Assembly (NCBI RefSeq): GCF_004363215.1
Contig: NZ_SNYS01000006.1
Span: 62,001 to 126,000, forward strand
Direction: 5' to 3'
Length of the DNA stretch: 64,000 nt
From: Methanimicrococcus blatticola
GTDB taxonomy: Archaea; Halobacteriota; Methanosarcinia; Methanosarcinales; Methanosarcinaceae
Shown: piece after piece, positions 44,624 to 52,684 of the stretch
Position numbering within the stretch: position 1 is the first letter of the stretch
Layout: each line of letters begins with the position of its first letter
Translations under genes and position numbers: made by a program
The notes under the pieces: model-generated
Database searches by the model: none
What the model was told of the DNA's origin: nothing
Seen by the model: only the letters and a program-made list of their open reading frames with translations

Positions 44624-45066
44624 AGACGAAACATACGATTTCCTCTACCCGAAAAATCGTTCGTCTTCAAAACGAAACCACCTGTAAAAGCAAACCATTT
44701 GAAAAACGACCAAACAAAGTGAAAACAGATAAAAACGAGCCAAGCAAATCGATTGTTGTGTGAAATCGATCGATATTGTTTGATCCCGGTTTCGGCAGTT
44801 TTCAGATTTAACCCCTCTGAATGTCTGCCGGAGACCGGAATCAAGCCCTGCTTGATTTCAATGCTGAAAAAGCATTAACCCAAATTCAGTTTATTTCCAC
44901 CAAAAACATAAACTGATGAAAAATAGTAAACCCCACCCCTGTAACCAATCAAAAACAAACCAAAAACCAATCAAAAACAAAAGAACGAAATAAACCAAAA
45001 CCCTATAAACCAACCCCGTAAGAAAGGCGGCACACGAATTTTAATTCATGTGTCGCCTTTTTTCTT
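44585..45066 (+). ncRNA. Candidate structured RNA, about 480 nt
   Basis: There is a promoter-like TATA box, no convincing ORF, and a strong terminator. The predicted transcript has consecutive hairpins: the twin inverted repeat; CCGGTTTCGGCAG with CTGCCGGAGACCGG enclosing TTCAGA/TCTGAA (44786-44838); AATCAAGC/GCTTGATT (44839-44857); AATGCT/AGCATT with a GAAAA loop (44860-44876); and CAGTTTAT/ATAAACTG (near 44888-44915). A 34-codon plus-strand ORF (ATG at 44618; Arg/Lys-rich product) exists and could be a small protein or be incidental. It shows no SRP, RNase P or tRNA signature. It faces the ABC importer operon. Confidence 0.5.
45023..45066 (+). terminator. Bidirectional terminator between ncRNA and ABC importer
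   Basis: An 18-bp stem (AAAGGCGGCACACGAATT with AATTCATGTGTCGCCTTT, one G-U, one mismatch, loop TT) followed on the plus side by TTTTTTCTTT. It is A-rich on the other side too, so it serves both transcripts. Confidence 0.85.
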
Positions 45067-45093
45067 TAATATTCGACACTCTAAAAAAATTTA

Positions 45094-45846
45094 TTATTCG
45101 GGGATAACGTAAGGCATTCCTTTGAAATATTCAATTTGAACCTTAACGCCGTATATGTTTTCAATCATTTCAGGCGTTACGCCGGCAGCGTCACAAGCAT
45201 CGTGAATGATGCCGTCTTTCATGAAAACGAATTTATCGGCGAAGCGAAGTGCTAAATTGAGATCATGCATTGTCAAAACGGTTGCTGTTTGATGTCCTTC
45301 CGTCACGTTTCTTATGATTTTTAAAATTTCAAGCTGATTATGAAGATCCAGACTGCTGGTCGGTTCATCCAGCAAAAGAACATTCGGCTCCTGCGCGATT
45401 GCGCGGCAGATACAAACTTTTTGAAGCTCACCGCCGCTCATTTCATCAATTCTTCGAAGTTGCATGTCTTCCAAATCAAAACGCTTGAGCGCCGCATCAA
45501 CAATGTTGTAATCGTTTTCAGTAATTTTAAGCCCGACATGCGGTTTTCTTCCAAGAAGAACGGCATCAAAAACCGTCGTTCTGGAAACTTCATTTCTTTG
45601 TGAAACATAGCCGACACGTTTTGCGATTTCTTGTTTGGAAAGTGAAACCAAATCGGTTTCATCAATCAAAACAGAACCGGCAGTCGGTTTTAAAATCATA
45701 TCCATGCATTTTAAAAGCGTACTTTTGCCGACACCGTTGGGACCCATAATCGCTAATATTTCGCCTTGATTGACATTGAGCTCGACACCGTTCAATACTT
45801 TCCGGCTTTTGTAATCAAAATGAACGCCGTTTACACGAAAATTCAA
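45094..45846 (-). CDS. ABC importer ATPase, iron-siderophore/corrinoid type (BtuD/FecE-like)
   Basis: A 250-residue ATPase: IMGPNGVGKSTLLKCM (Walker A), RIDEMSGGELQKVCICRAIAQ (signature, SGGE), LLLDEPTSSLDL (Walker B) and H-loop TMHDLNLAL. Length and the YGVKVQIEYFKGMPYVIPE end match the FecE/BtuD subfamily, which energises uptake of Fe(III)-siderophores or vitamin B12. The start codon is TTG, with GGGGGC about 6 nt upstream; the permease stop lies two bases away, so translation is coupled. Last gene of the operon binding protein-permease-ATPase. Transcription ends at the 18-bp hairpin. Confidence 0.9.
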   Translation of the reverse strand: MNFRVNGVHFDYKSRKVLNGVELNVNQGEILAIMGPNGVGKSTLLKCMDMILKPTAGSVLIDETDLVSLSKQEIAKRVGYVSQRNEVSRTTVFDAVLLGRKPHVGLKITENDYNIVDAALKRFDLEDMQLRRIDEMSGGELQKVCICRAIAQEPNVLLLDEPTSSLDLHNQLEILKIIRNVTEGHQTATVLTMHDLNLALRFADKFVFMKDGIIHDACDAAGVTPEMIENIYGVKVQIEYFKGMPYVIPE

Positions 45847-45847
45847 T

Positions 45848-46921
45848 TTAGTGCCCCCTGACGATTAAATACAAGAATACAGGCGCGCCCAAGAACGCGG
45901 TAATTACCGCAACGGGCAAAACATGCGGCGCAATCAGCGTTCGGGCAATTGTATCTGAAATCAACAGCAAAAGCGCGCCGCAAATCGCCGTTCCGATAAT
46001 TAAGAATCTTTGGTCATCGCCGATTAACCGTCTCATCATGTGCGGACAAACCAAACCGACGAAACCGATGACACCCAAAAATGAAACAATAACGGCACTG
46101 ATGAGTGAGGCCGCAATCATGCCGACCAACCTGACGCGTGAGACATTAACGCCCAAACTTTTCGCGGTTTCATCGCCCGCGTCAATGGCGTTAAAGTCCC
46201 AGCGTTTCCAAATAAAATAAACAGAGCAAATCAATACGACAGCACCGATAATGATTAATTCCGACCACCCCGCGCGCGCAACATCTCCGAATTGCCAGAA
46301 AACAATGGAAGCCAATTTTGTGTCATCAACAAAATATTGAATCGCCATCAGCCCGGCAGCCGCCAAAGAATTGATTGCGACGCCCGCTAAAACCATGACT
46401 TCAGGTGTTGCGGATTTTATTTTCGCAATGATTAAAATAATTCCCGATGTCAGCATACTGAACACAAAGGCGCAGATCGTCACAAGATACGGATTTTCCA
46501 TGATCACGGCATCGGTGATATTGCTTCCGGTTGTTCCGAATCCGAAGAGTGAAATGCCGACTGCGGCGCCCAATGCGGCTGCGTTAGACAGTCCCAATGT
46601 GTAAGGTGATGCCAACGGGTTTCTTAAAATAGATTGCATTGAAACGCCGGCGATAGCCAAACCGATGCCGGCAATAATCGCCGTTAAAATTTGAGGAATT
46701 CGAATGTTCCAAATAATTCTTTCGTAAAGTCCCGTTCCGCTTCCGCCGATGAGTGTTTTAATCACATCAGGAATCGGAATATTTACGGCACCCACAGAAA
46801 CCGCAAAAAGCGCGAAAAAGATTAAAAAAATAAACATTCCGCCGATAATGCCGATTTTTTTCGCGATGTATTTTTTATATGCCGCCGGTTTCGTCCCATC
46901 TTCTAAATGCATTTTCAACAC
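45848..46921 (-). CDS. ABC importer permease (FecCD/BtuC family)
   Basis: A 357-residue permease with about ten membrane helices, a FecCD/BtuC-type protein. Typical features: IWNIRIPQILTAIIAGIGLAI, the coupling helix SMQSILRNPLASPYTLGLSNAAALGAAVG and GVIGFVGLVCPHMMRRLIGDDQR near the C-terminus. It carries iron-siderophore, haem or corrinoid. An alternative GTG/ATG pair starts nine bases apart; GTG is used. It follows the binding protein by 22 bp. Confidence 0.9.
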   Translation of the reverse strand: MLKMHLEDGTKPAAYKKYIAKKIGIIGGMFIFLIFFALFAVSVGAVNIPIPDVIKTLIGGSGTGLYERIIWNIRIPQILTAIIAGIGLAIAGVSMQSILRNPLASPYTLGLSNAAALGAAVGISLFGFGTTGSNITDAVIMENPYLVTICAFVFSMLTSGIILIIAKIKSATPEVMVLAGVAINSLAAAGLMAIQYFVDDTKLASIVFWQFGDVARAGWSELIIIGAVVLICSVYFIWKRWDFNAIDAGDETAKSLGVNVSRVRLVGMIAASLISAVIVSFLGVIGFVGLVCPHMMRRLIGDDQRFLIIGTAICGALLLLISDTIARTLIAPHVLPVAVITAFLGAPVFLYLIVRGH

Positions 46922-46943
46922 CTGTTTTTAAAAAATAAGCGGA

Positions 46944-48101
46944 TTATTTTGTTAAATCCGCTTTTGTATACGCAATATTGCCGACATTGCTGTTCAAAAC
47001 ATCAAAGACGGGCTTTCCAACGACGAATGTGTAAATTTCATCCGCTTTTTCGGCCGGTTCAATGTCTGCAAATTGTTCGGGATATAAGATTTTGCCGACA
47101 AAATAACAGTTTGCCAAAGATGTTTCGTGGTTGACATTCATCGAAGTGTGCGGGTTGACAGTGTAAATTTCACCTTTTTTAACGGCTGTCAATTCTTTAT
47201 ATGAGACATCATTTTTCAATTCAACAAGCGCGCCGCCGCCGGCTGCGGATTGTGTTCCGAGGTCTACAAAAATAACATCAGGATCCCATTCCAATATTTT
47301 TTCTTTTGAAACAGCGACATATCCTGTTTTTGCGGTTCCGTTAAGCATTTCCGTTGCGACATTATTCGCTTTTAAAACCGTGAACGGCAAGTATGTCGGG
47401 TCGCTTCCGTTCAATCCGTGCGCGCCGTTGTACGAAATGCCGCCGATATAAACCGTTTTATCGGGTGTGGGAACGTCTTTGATTCTGTTTTGAAGGTCCA
47501 CGATGATACCGTCAAAATAACTAATCAAGTCTTCCGCTCTTTGATCTTTGTGAAATATTTTTCCAAGCATTCGAAGTGTGGTGTCAATTTGTTCTTTTTC
47601 CGTCACGTAATTGCCGACATAGAATAAAACAACAGGAATCCCGGTTTTTTCTTGGATTTGATCGGCAGACGCGATATCTTCGGGGCCGTATGCGGAAATA
47701 AATAAAACGTCGGGATTGGCAGCCAATAAACGTTCAGCGTCAATTGCGCCTTTTGCTGTTCCAAGCATCGGATTGTCTCGAATTTCCGGATGCGCAATTG
47801 AATACGGGCGATTATCTTTCGTCATGACAAAAGAGCTGCTGTCCTGATAATCAACGGCAACGGCGCGGTCACTGATTTCCATGTAGACGAAATATCTCAT
47901 GGAACCTGAACCGCTGACCGCGATTTTTTCGGGATTATCGGGAAGCGTTACGGTTCTTCCAAAAGCGTCCGTAATTGTAATCATCTCTTTGTCGGATTCG
48001 TCATTGGTTAAATCGCCGATACATCCTGATAATGTTACCGACAATATCATGGCTGTCATCAGTAAGATGCTTTTTATGTACAGTTTGTTGTTTTTTCTCA
48101 T
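46944..48101 (-). CDS. Substrate-binding lipoprotein of metal-chelate/corrinoid ABC importer
   Basis: A 385-residue periplasmic-binding-protein-type lipoprotein (FepB/BtuF class). Lipobox VTLSGC (Cys about residue 25), then ITITDAFGRTVTLPDNPEKIAVSGSGSMRYFVYM (typical start), LLAANPDVLFISAYG, and DVIFVDLGTQSAAGGGALVELK. The start MRKNNKLYIKS is preferred because GGGGGAT lies 6 nt upstream; the longer frame has no ribosome site. It would capture Fe(III)-siderophore, haem or corrinoid outside the cell. Methylotrophic methanogenesis needs corrinoids, so B12-type uptake is plausible. Confidence 0.88.
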   Translation of the reverse strand: MRKNNKLYIKSILLMTAMILSVTLSGCIGDLTNDESDKEMITITDAFGRTVTLPDNPEKIAVSGSGSMRYFVYMEISDRAVAVDYQDSSSFVMTKDNRPYSIAHPEIRDNPMLGTAKGAIDAERLLAANPDVLFISAYGPEDIASADQIQEKTGIPVVLFYVGNYVTEKEQIDTTLRMLGKIFHKDQRAEDLISYFDGIIVDLQNRIKDVPTPDKTVYIGGISYNGAHGLNGSDPTYLPFTVLKANNVATEMLNGTAKTGYVAVSKEKILEWDPDVIFVDLGTQSAAGGGALVELKNDVSYKELTAVKKGEIYTVNPHTSMNVNHETSLANCYFVGKILYPEQFADIEPAEKADEIYTFVVGKPVFDVLNSNVGNIAYTKADLTK

Positions 48102-48333
48102 TTTTAAATCCCCCAATTTGCAACCGCAAATACCGAGCAACAGAACAAATTTTCTTTTAATTATAATTTGTTACAACATTTTAAATTAGTAACACTAAAA
48201 GTGATAGATTTTGTCATATTTAACATTTTTTCTGAACAATTTATTCGTTATGATTTATAATTTTTAATAATTAAACTTCTCTCAAAATCGCTTTTCCATA
48301 AATTTAAATATGAAATGTGTTATTTTTTTGTTT

Positions 48334-48951
48334 ATGAATTCTGATACGATGCTTAAAGATTTCTCTAAACGAAATTATGATGACGCGATTGCTTTTCACG
48401 GTCATTCCTGCGGCGGGCTCGCGCTCGGCTATGTTGTTTCGCTTTATGCACGGGAATTATTGGATTTGGATTATTCCGAAGACGAAGAAATCGTTGTTAT
48501 CACGGAAACCGATTCCTGTACGGTTGACGCGATTCAAACAATACTCGGAACAACCGCCGGAAAAGGAAATCTTTTCGTCAACAACTGGGGTAAAAACGCT
48601 TTTACTTTTTACAACAGAAAAACCGGAAAAGCGGTTCGTTTGATGATGCGTCCCGATTTCTTTAAACCGAGTCCCGAATTGGACGCGCTTCGCGAAAAAG
48701 TATTTTCGGAAACCGCAACCGAAGAAGAAATTTCAAAATACCATGCGCTTTCCGACCAGCGTGTCAATGATATTTTATCAACGCATGGCAGTCAAATTTA
48801 TGACATCAAAGAACCGCAGCAACCGGTTCCCGAAAAAGCGAAAATTTTCAGCAACATTATTTGTCCGATCTGTAACGAATCCGTCGGCGTTGCACGCTGC
48901 GTTGAAAAAGACGGGCAAAAAATCTGCCAATTTTGTGCTCAAAACAAATAA
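48334..48951 (+). CDS. FmdE-family protein (formylmethanofuran dehydrogenase subunit E-like)
   Basis: A 205-residue FmdE-like protein. The N-terminal domain has AIAFHGHSCGGLALGYVVSL, ITETDSCTVDAIQTILGTTAGKGN and FYNRKTGKAVRLMMRPDFFK; the C-terminus has a zinc ribbon (CPICNESVGVARC ... CQFC). FmdE proteins occur with or near formylmethanofuran dehydrogenase and near metal transporters; their function may be metal or cofactor handling. The start is set at MNSDTM because TATA-like AAATTTAAAT (about 48299-48308) puts the transcript start at about 48328; the longer start would lie upstream of it. Lies divergent from the importer operon, which supports a link to metal or corrinoid supply. Confidence 0.85.
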   Translation: MNSDTMLKDFSKRNYDDAIAFHGHSCGGLALGYVVSLYARELLDLDYSEDEEIVVITETDSCTVDAIQTILGTTAGKGNLFVNNWGKNAFTFYNRKTGKAVRLMMRPDFFKPSPELDALREKVFSETATEEEISKYHALSDQRVNDILSTHGSQIYDIKEPQQPVPEKAKIFSNIICPICNESVGVARCVEKDGQKICQFCAQNK

Positions 48952-49099
48952 TTAAAACAAACAATTCATTCTCATTTTTCTTTTTTTGATTTATTGCCGT
49001 TTACCAAAATCGGCATCATTGCGCGCGAACTGCTCCGCTTTTCAAAATATGTAAAAAGCGCGCCGTATTTTTACGACAAAAAAGGAATAAAACAGGAAA
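48952..49099. terminator. Convergent 3' ends of fmdE-like and citrate synthase genes
   Basis: T-rich tract at about 48970-48990 (plus strand) likely ends the FmdE-like transcript. AAACAGGAA/TTCCTGTTT (about 49091-49113), overlapping the citrate synthase stop, is a hairpin followed by T on the minus strand. Confidence 0.5.
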
Positions 49100-50707
49100 T
49101 TATTCCTGTTTTTCATTTTGCGTTTCTGTGCAGAACTCTTCAAAAATAATCTCTTTTCCGGTAGAAGATCGGTCTTTTAACGGAATGTATGCTTGGCGTT
49201 CACCGACGGCATTGTAGGCCGGACGGATGATTTTGCCGGAATTGATGAGTTCTTCCAGGCGGTGCGCGCTCCAGCCGGTGATTCTGCTGATTGCAAAAAT
49301 CGGAGTGTAGAGCTGCATCGGAAGATCCAGCATGCTGTAAACAAAGCCGCTGTAAAAGTCAATATTTGCCGAAACGCCTTTGTAAATGCGTTTCTCCTGT
49401 CCGATAATTTCAGGCGCCAGACGCTCAACTAATGCATAAAGCTTGAATTCGTCTTCACGGCCTTTTTCAATGGATAAGTTTTCGACAAATCTCTTGAAAA
49501 TGTCGGCGCGCGGGTCGTTTAAAGAATAAACGGCGTGACCGATTCCGTAAATTAAACCGGCGTTATCAAACGCCTGCTTGTTCAGAAGTTTTCTGAGATA
49601 GTCGCTGACTTCTTCTTCGCTGGTCCAGTCGGTGATATTGGCTTTCATATCCTCAAACATTTTGACGACTTTTATGTTCGCGCCGCCGTGTTTGGGACCT
49701 TTTAAACTGCCGAGCGCGGCAGCGATTGCTGAATATGTGTCCGTTCCGGAAGAGCTGACAACGCGGCAGGTAAATGTCGAGTTGTTGCCGCCGCCGTGTT
49801 CGGCGTGAAGCACCAAAGCCAAATCCAAAAGACGGGCTTCGAGTTCGGTATATTTGGAATCCGGGCGGAGCAAGTAAAGAATATTTTCCGCAGCCGATAA
49901 ATCGGGTTGCGGGTTGTGAATTGTCAGACTGCTGCCATCGTATTTGTGAACGTATGCCTGATAACCGTAAACGGCCATCACCGGGAACAGCGCGATTAAT
50001 TCAAGACATTGGCGGAGAACGTTTTCAATCGACGTGTCATCCGGATTTTTGTCATAAGAATAAAGCGTTAAAACACTTTTTGCAAGCGAATTCATCATGT
50101 CTTCACTTGGTGCTTTCATGATAACGTCGCGAACGAAGTTTTCGGGAAGTGTTCTGTAACAGCCGAGAAGCTTCTTAAATTCCGCTAACTGTTCTTCCGT
50201 TGGCAAAACGCCGAATAATAATAAATAAGAGACTTCTTCAAAGCCGAACCGTTTCTCGGAAACGAATCCGCCGACGAGTTCATTAATGTCAATACCGCGA
50301 TAGAAAAGGCGGCCTTTGTGATGTTCGGTTTCGCCTTTTGCGGGGCGGCCGGATTGGACGTCGCTGATTTCAGTTAAACCGGTTAAAACCCCGTTTCCGT
50401 CAGCGTCGCGAAGTCCGCGGTTTACGTCGTATTTATTGAAAAATTCAGGATCAATAGGGCCGTTTTCTTCGCAGTGTTTCGCCAATTTTTCCACAATGGC
50501 TTTTTGTTCGGCTGCGAGTTCTTCTTCCGTTTTTTCGATTATTTCTTCTTCAATTTCGATTTCAACAGCTTCTTCTGCAACATCCGCACTCCCTTCGGCG
50601 GCGGCACCGCTCTCTGTGTTTTCTGAAACGTCAGCGGTCATGGGTTTTGTCATGCCGAGATCTTCGAGACTGATTGTCATTTCGGTGCTTTTTACTACAT
50701 CTTCCAT
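49100..50707 (-). CDS. Citrate synthase with long acidic N-terminal extension
   Basis: A 535-residue protein. The catalytic core (residues about 110-520) has HAEHGGGNNSTFTCRVVSSSGTD, KGPKHGGANIKVVKMFED, GIGHAVYSLNDPRA and NIDFYSGFVYSMLDLP, i.e. both catalytic His and the Asp. It condenses acetyl-CoA and oxaloacetate. Residues 1-100 are an unusual Glu/Ala-rich segment (AEEAVEIEIEEEIIEKTEEEL) not needed for catalysis. The core is closest by eye to the bacterial (Clostridium-type) group, so transfer from gut bacteria is possible. Start at MEDVVKSTEM fits GGAGGG 6 nt upstream; the longer frame adds twelve codons. No aconitase or isocitrate dehydrogenase gene is in the window. Confidence 0.88.
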   Translation of the reverse strand: MEDVVKSTEMTISLEDLGMTKPMTADVSENTESGAAAEGSADVAEEAVEIEIEEEIIEKTEEELAAEQKAIVEKLAKHCEENGPIDPEFFNKYDVNRGLRDADGNGVLTGLTEISDVQSGRPAKGETEHHKGRLFYRGIDINELVGGFVSEKRFGFEEVSYLLLFGVLPTEEQLAEFKKLLGCYRTLPENFVRDVIMKAPSEDMMNSLAKSVLTLYSYDKNPDDTSIENVLRQCLELIALFPVMAVYGYQAYVHKYDGSSLTIHNPQPDLSAAENILYLLRPDSKYTELEARLLDLALVLHAEHGGGNNSTFTCRVVSSSGTDTYSAIAAALGSLKGPKHGGANIKVVKMFEDMKANITDWTSEEEVSDYLRKLLNKQAFDNAGLIYGIGHAVYSLNDPRADIFKRFVENLSIEKGREDEFKLYALVERLAPEIIGQEKRIYKGVSANIDFYSGFVYSMLDLPMQLYTPIFAISRITGWSAHRLEELINSGKIIRPAYNAVGERQAYIPLKDRSSTGKEIIFEEFCTETQNEKQE

Positions 50708-50873
50708 ATTGTACCCTCCTGCTTTTTTAATTTTGATAATCATTTCAGATATTAAGTTATGCTCAAAAAAATGAAAACTTGAATAATTTTACATCAGGAT
50801 TTTCAATCTGAAATCTCAAAAAATGAGCTTAATCATTTTTAACAATAGAAAGGTTGATTGAAAACTTAATAGG

Positions 50874-51122
50874 TTCTCATCAGATTAAAACCTTTTTCGT
50901 CAACCATTTAAATACTCATCTGAAATTGTCGAACCAACGCTCTTATATAGAAGTTCAAACGTGTTTTAGTTGTAATTTTCCCGTGTTTTGGCCGAAAAAA
51001 TGCATTCTCTCATGACATTTTCGGTAAAGGATGAACAGATGTCAAGAGTGACCAAACGGTCCGGGAAGTACATCATTCTGAAAATTAAAAATTTTTGGAG
51101 AATTTTGAGCCGTTTGCTGTCA
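50874..51122. repeat. Direct repeat A: copy of the thermosome upstream region
   Basis: Matches repeat B (52214-52560) closely over about 205 bp and again at its end (TTTTGAGCCGTTTGCTGTCA), with about 98 bp missing in between. It carries the same TTTAAATAC and TCTTATATAG elements and the same 5'-UTR hairpin (CCGAAAA...CATTTTCGG) at 50992-51023. It lies 31 bp after the end of the zinc-ribbon gene. Confidence 0.92.
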
Positions 51123-51153
51123 TTAACCAACAGTTACAATCTCCCAAATTTGT

Positions 51154-52161
51154 TTAAGTTGGAAGCCACATTGTTTCTTCTTTCCCGCAAATCTCACATT
51201 TAATATCTGTATAGCAGTCGCCCCAAGGGTCTCGTCCACTATCTGTTTCGACCCATTGGTGGATTCCGTGGTCGCATAAAAGAGTAAGGAGTTCCTTTTT
51301 GTAAATTGGATCTGTTATCGCTTTTGCCGCTGCCACACGTACTTCCTCGTCAGCATCGTGTTTTATAATTTCCATAAGCAATGGCTGATCAATTATTTTA
51401 GAGGCCGCTATCGCCCGCAAACTTGAACGCATATGTTGTTTCGCAATATTTGCAAGAACAGTTTGGTCAGTCAACATCCGAATTGCTTCTCTACGGACGT
51501 ATTCGTCATTGTCATTTTGGGCGATTTTTTCCAGAAGTGATTGATTTGTCAGTTTACCCGCCGCTGCTTTACGAACCGAATTTGCTTTGTCATTCTGTGC
51601 AGCATACGCAAGTGCGTTTTGGTCGGTCAGGTTAGCTATTGCCGCTTCACGAATCATTTCTTCTTTATCATTCTTTACAATATCGGTAAGAATTGATTGG
51701 TCGGTCAGTTTTCTTACTGCGCTTTTGCGCACATAATCATTGGTGTCGGTGTAAGCAATTTCAGTCAATATTGACTGATCGGTCAACTTGGCTGTTGCAG
51801 CTATACGAAAAAGCCAATCGGCATCATTTTTTGAAATATCTGCGAGAATGGATTGATCTGTGATGTCACCTATTCTGCTTTTTTTTCCGCAATATGAGCA
51901 CTTATAACCATTCCATTTATGCTGCTCATCTCGTTTTTTATTGCAACGCTTACATTTACAGCCGTCCCAATCGTGTTGTTCATTGCGTGTTTTGCCACAA
52001 TGTCTGCACTTACAACCATCCCAGTCGTGCTGTTCGCCGCATACCCTATGGCAACGCGTACATCGACCTTTGCATAAATTCCAATCATGCTGTTCATTGC
52101 GCACCTTGCCGCACCGCTCACATTTACAGCCGTTCCATTTATGACCGAATAAACATGCCAT
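51154..52161 (-). CDS. Zinc-ribbon-repeat plus HEAT-like-repeat protein
   Basis: A 335-residue protein. Residues 1-95 hold five tandem mini zinc ribbons of the form HDWDGCKCxxCGKxRNEQ (GHKWNGCKCERCGKVRNEQ the first). The next 200 residues are seven or so HEAT-like 31-residue repeats with the conserved phrase LTDQSIL-x-x-I-x-x-ND-x-x-x-x-VR-x-x-A. A final zinc-ribbon (CEICGKEE) closes it. HEAT repeats build protein-binding surfaces. The gene sits exactly between two direct repeats of the thermosome upstream region, so it looks like an insertion. AGGAGG lies 10 nt upstream of ATG. Function unknown. Confidence 0.75.
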   Translation of the reverse strand: MACLFGHKWNGCKCERCGKVRNEQHDWNLCKGRCTRCHRVCGEQHDWDGCKCRHCGKTRNEQHDWDGCKCKRCNKKRDEQHKWNGYKCSYCGKKSRIGDITDQSILADISKNDADWLFRIAATAKLTDQSILTEIAYTDTNDYVRKSAVRKLTDQSILTDIVKNDKEEMIREAAIANLTDQNALAYAAQNDKANSVRKAAAGKLTNQSLLEKIAQNDNDEYVRREAIRMLTDQTVLANIAKQHMRSSLRAIAASKIIDQPLLMEIIKHDADEEVRVAAAKAITDPIYKKELLTLLCDHGIHQWVETDSGRDPWGDCYTDIKCEICGKEETMWLPT

Positions 52162-52213
52162 GTTGCCACTACCTCCTATTTTTATCGGACAGATTATCTT
52201 AGTTTATTGTAGT

Positions 52214-52560
52214 TTCTCATCAGATTAGAACCTTTTTTGTCAACCATTTAAATACTCATCTGAAATTGTCGAACCAACGCTCTTATATAGAAGTTCAAAC
52301 GTGTTTTAGTTGTAATTTTTCCGTGAATTGTCCGAAAAAATGCGTTTTCTCATAGCATTTTCGGCAAAGGATGAACAGATGTCAAGAGTGACCAAACGGT
52401 CCGGGAAGCACATCGTTCGGGAATGTCAAAGCAATTTCGGGAAAGTCCTTTTCAGCCGCGGATTTCAAAAATCAAAAAAATTGGAAATTTTGAAAATTTA
52501 AATTTTTGGAAATTTCAATAATTTTGGATATTTCGAAAGATTTTGAGCCGTTTGCTGTCA
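52214..52560. repeat. Direct repeat B: native thermosome upstream region
   Basis: Same sequence as repeat A apart from the 98-bp extra segment (about 52420-52510). TATA box TCTTATATAG at 52281-52290, TTTAAATAC at about 52248, and hairpin CCGAAAA...GCATTTTCGG at 52332-52363. The native copy is in front of the thermosome gene. Confidence 0.9.
52281..52290 (+). promoter_or_regulatory. TATA box of thermosome promoter
   Basis: TCTTATATAG; the same 10 bases are at 50941-50950 in repeat A. A transcript from here has a leader of about 370 nt with an RNA hairpin, unusually long for this genome. Confidence 0.55.
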
Positions 52561-52684
52561 GTCATCAAATTTATCGTTCCTTGAATAAGCAGGATTGAGC
52601 TTCTCTTCAACGGATTTTCGGTTTTTGATGATTCTATCGATTTCATCGATCATATTATAATAATCAAAATTAAGGAGACGTAAT

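Noticed and set aside
44584-44844. Minus-strand 86-codon frame across the hairpin region
   Set aside because: Overlaps all the hairpins of the candidate RNA and lacks a start signal; explained by structure, not coding.
44585-45066. A cobalamin riboswitch ahead of the importer operon
   Set aside because: Wrong strand and downstream of the importer genes, and no B12-box sequence was seen.
50988-51203. Plus-strand 71-codon frame starting in repeat A
   Set aside because: It runs through the leader hairpin and into the end of the inserted gene on the opposite strand; repeat B has a diverging frame, so it is not conserved coding.
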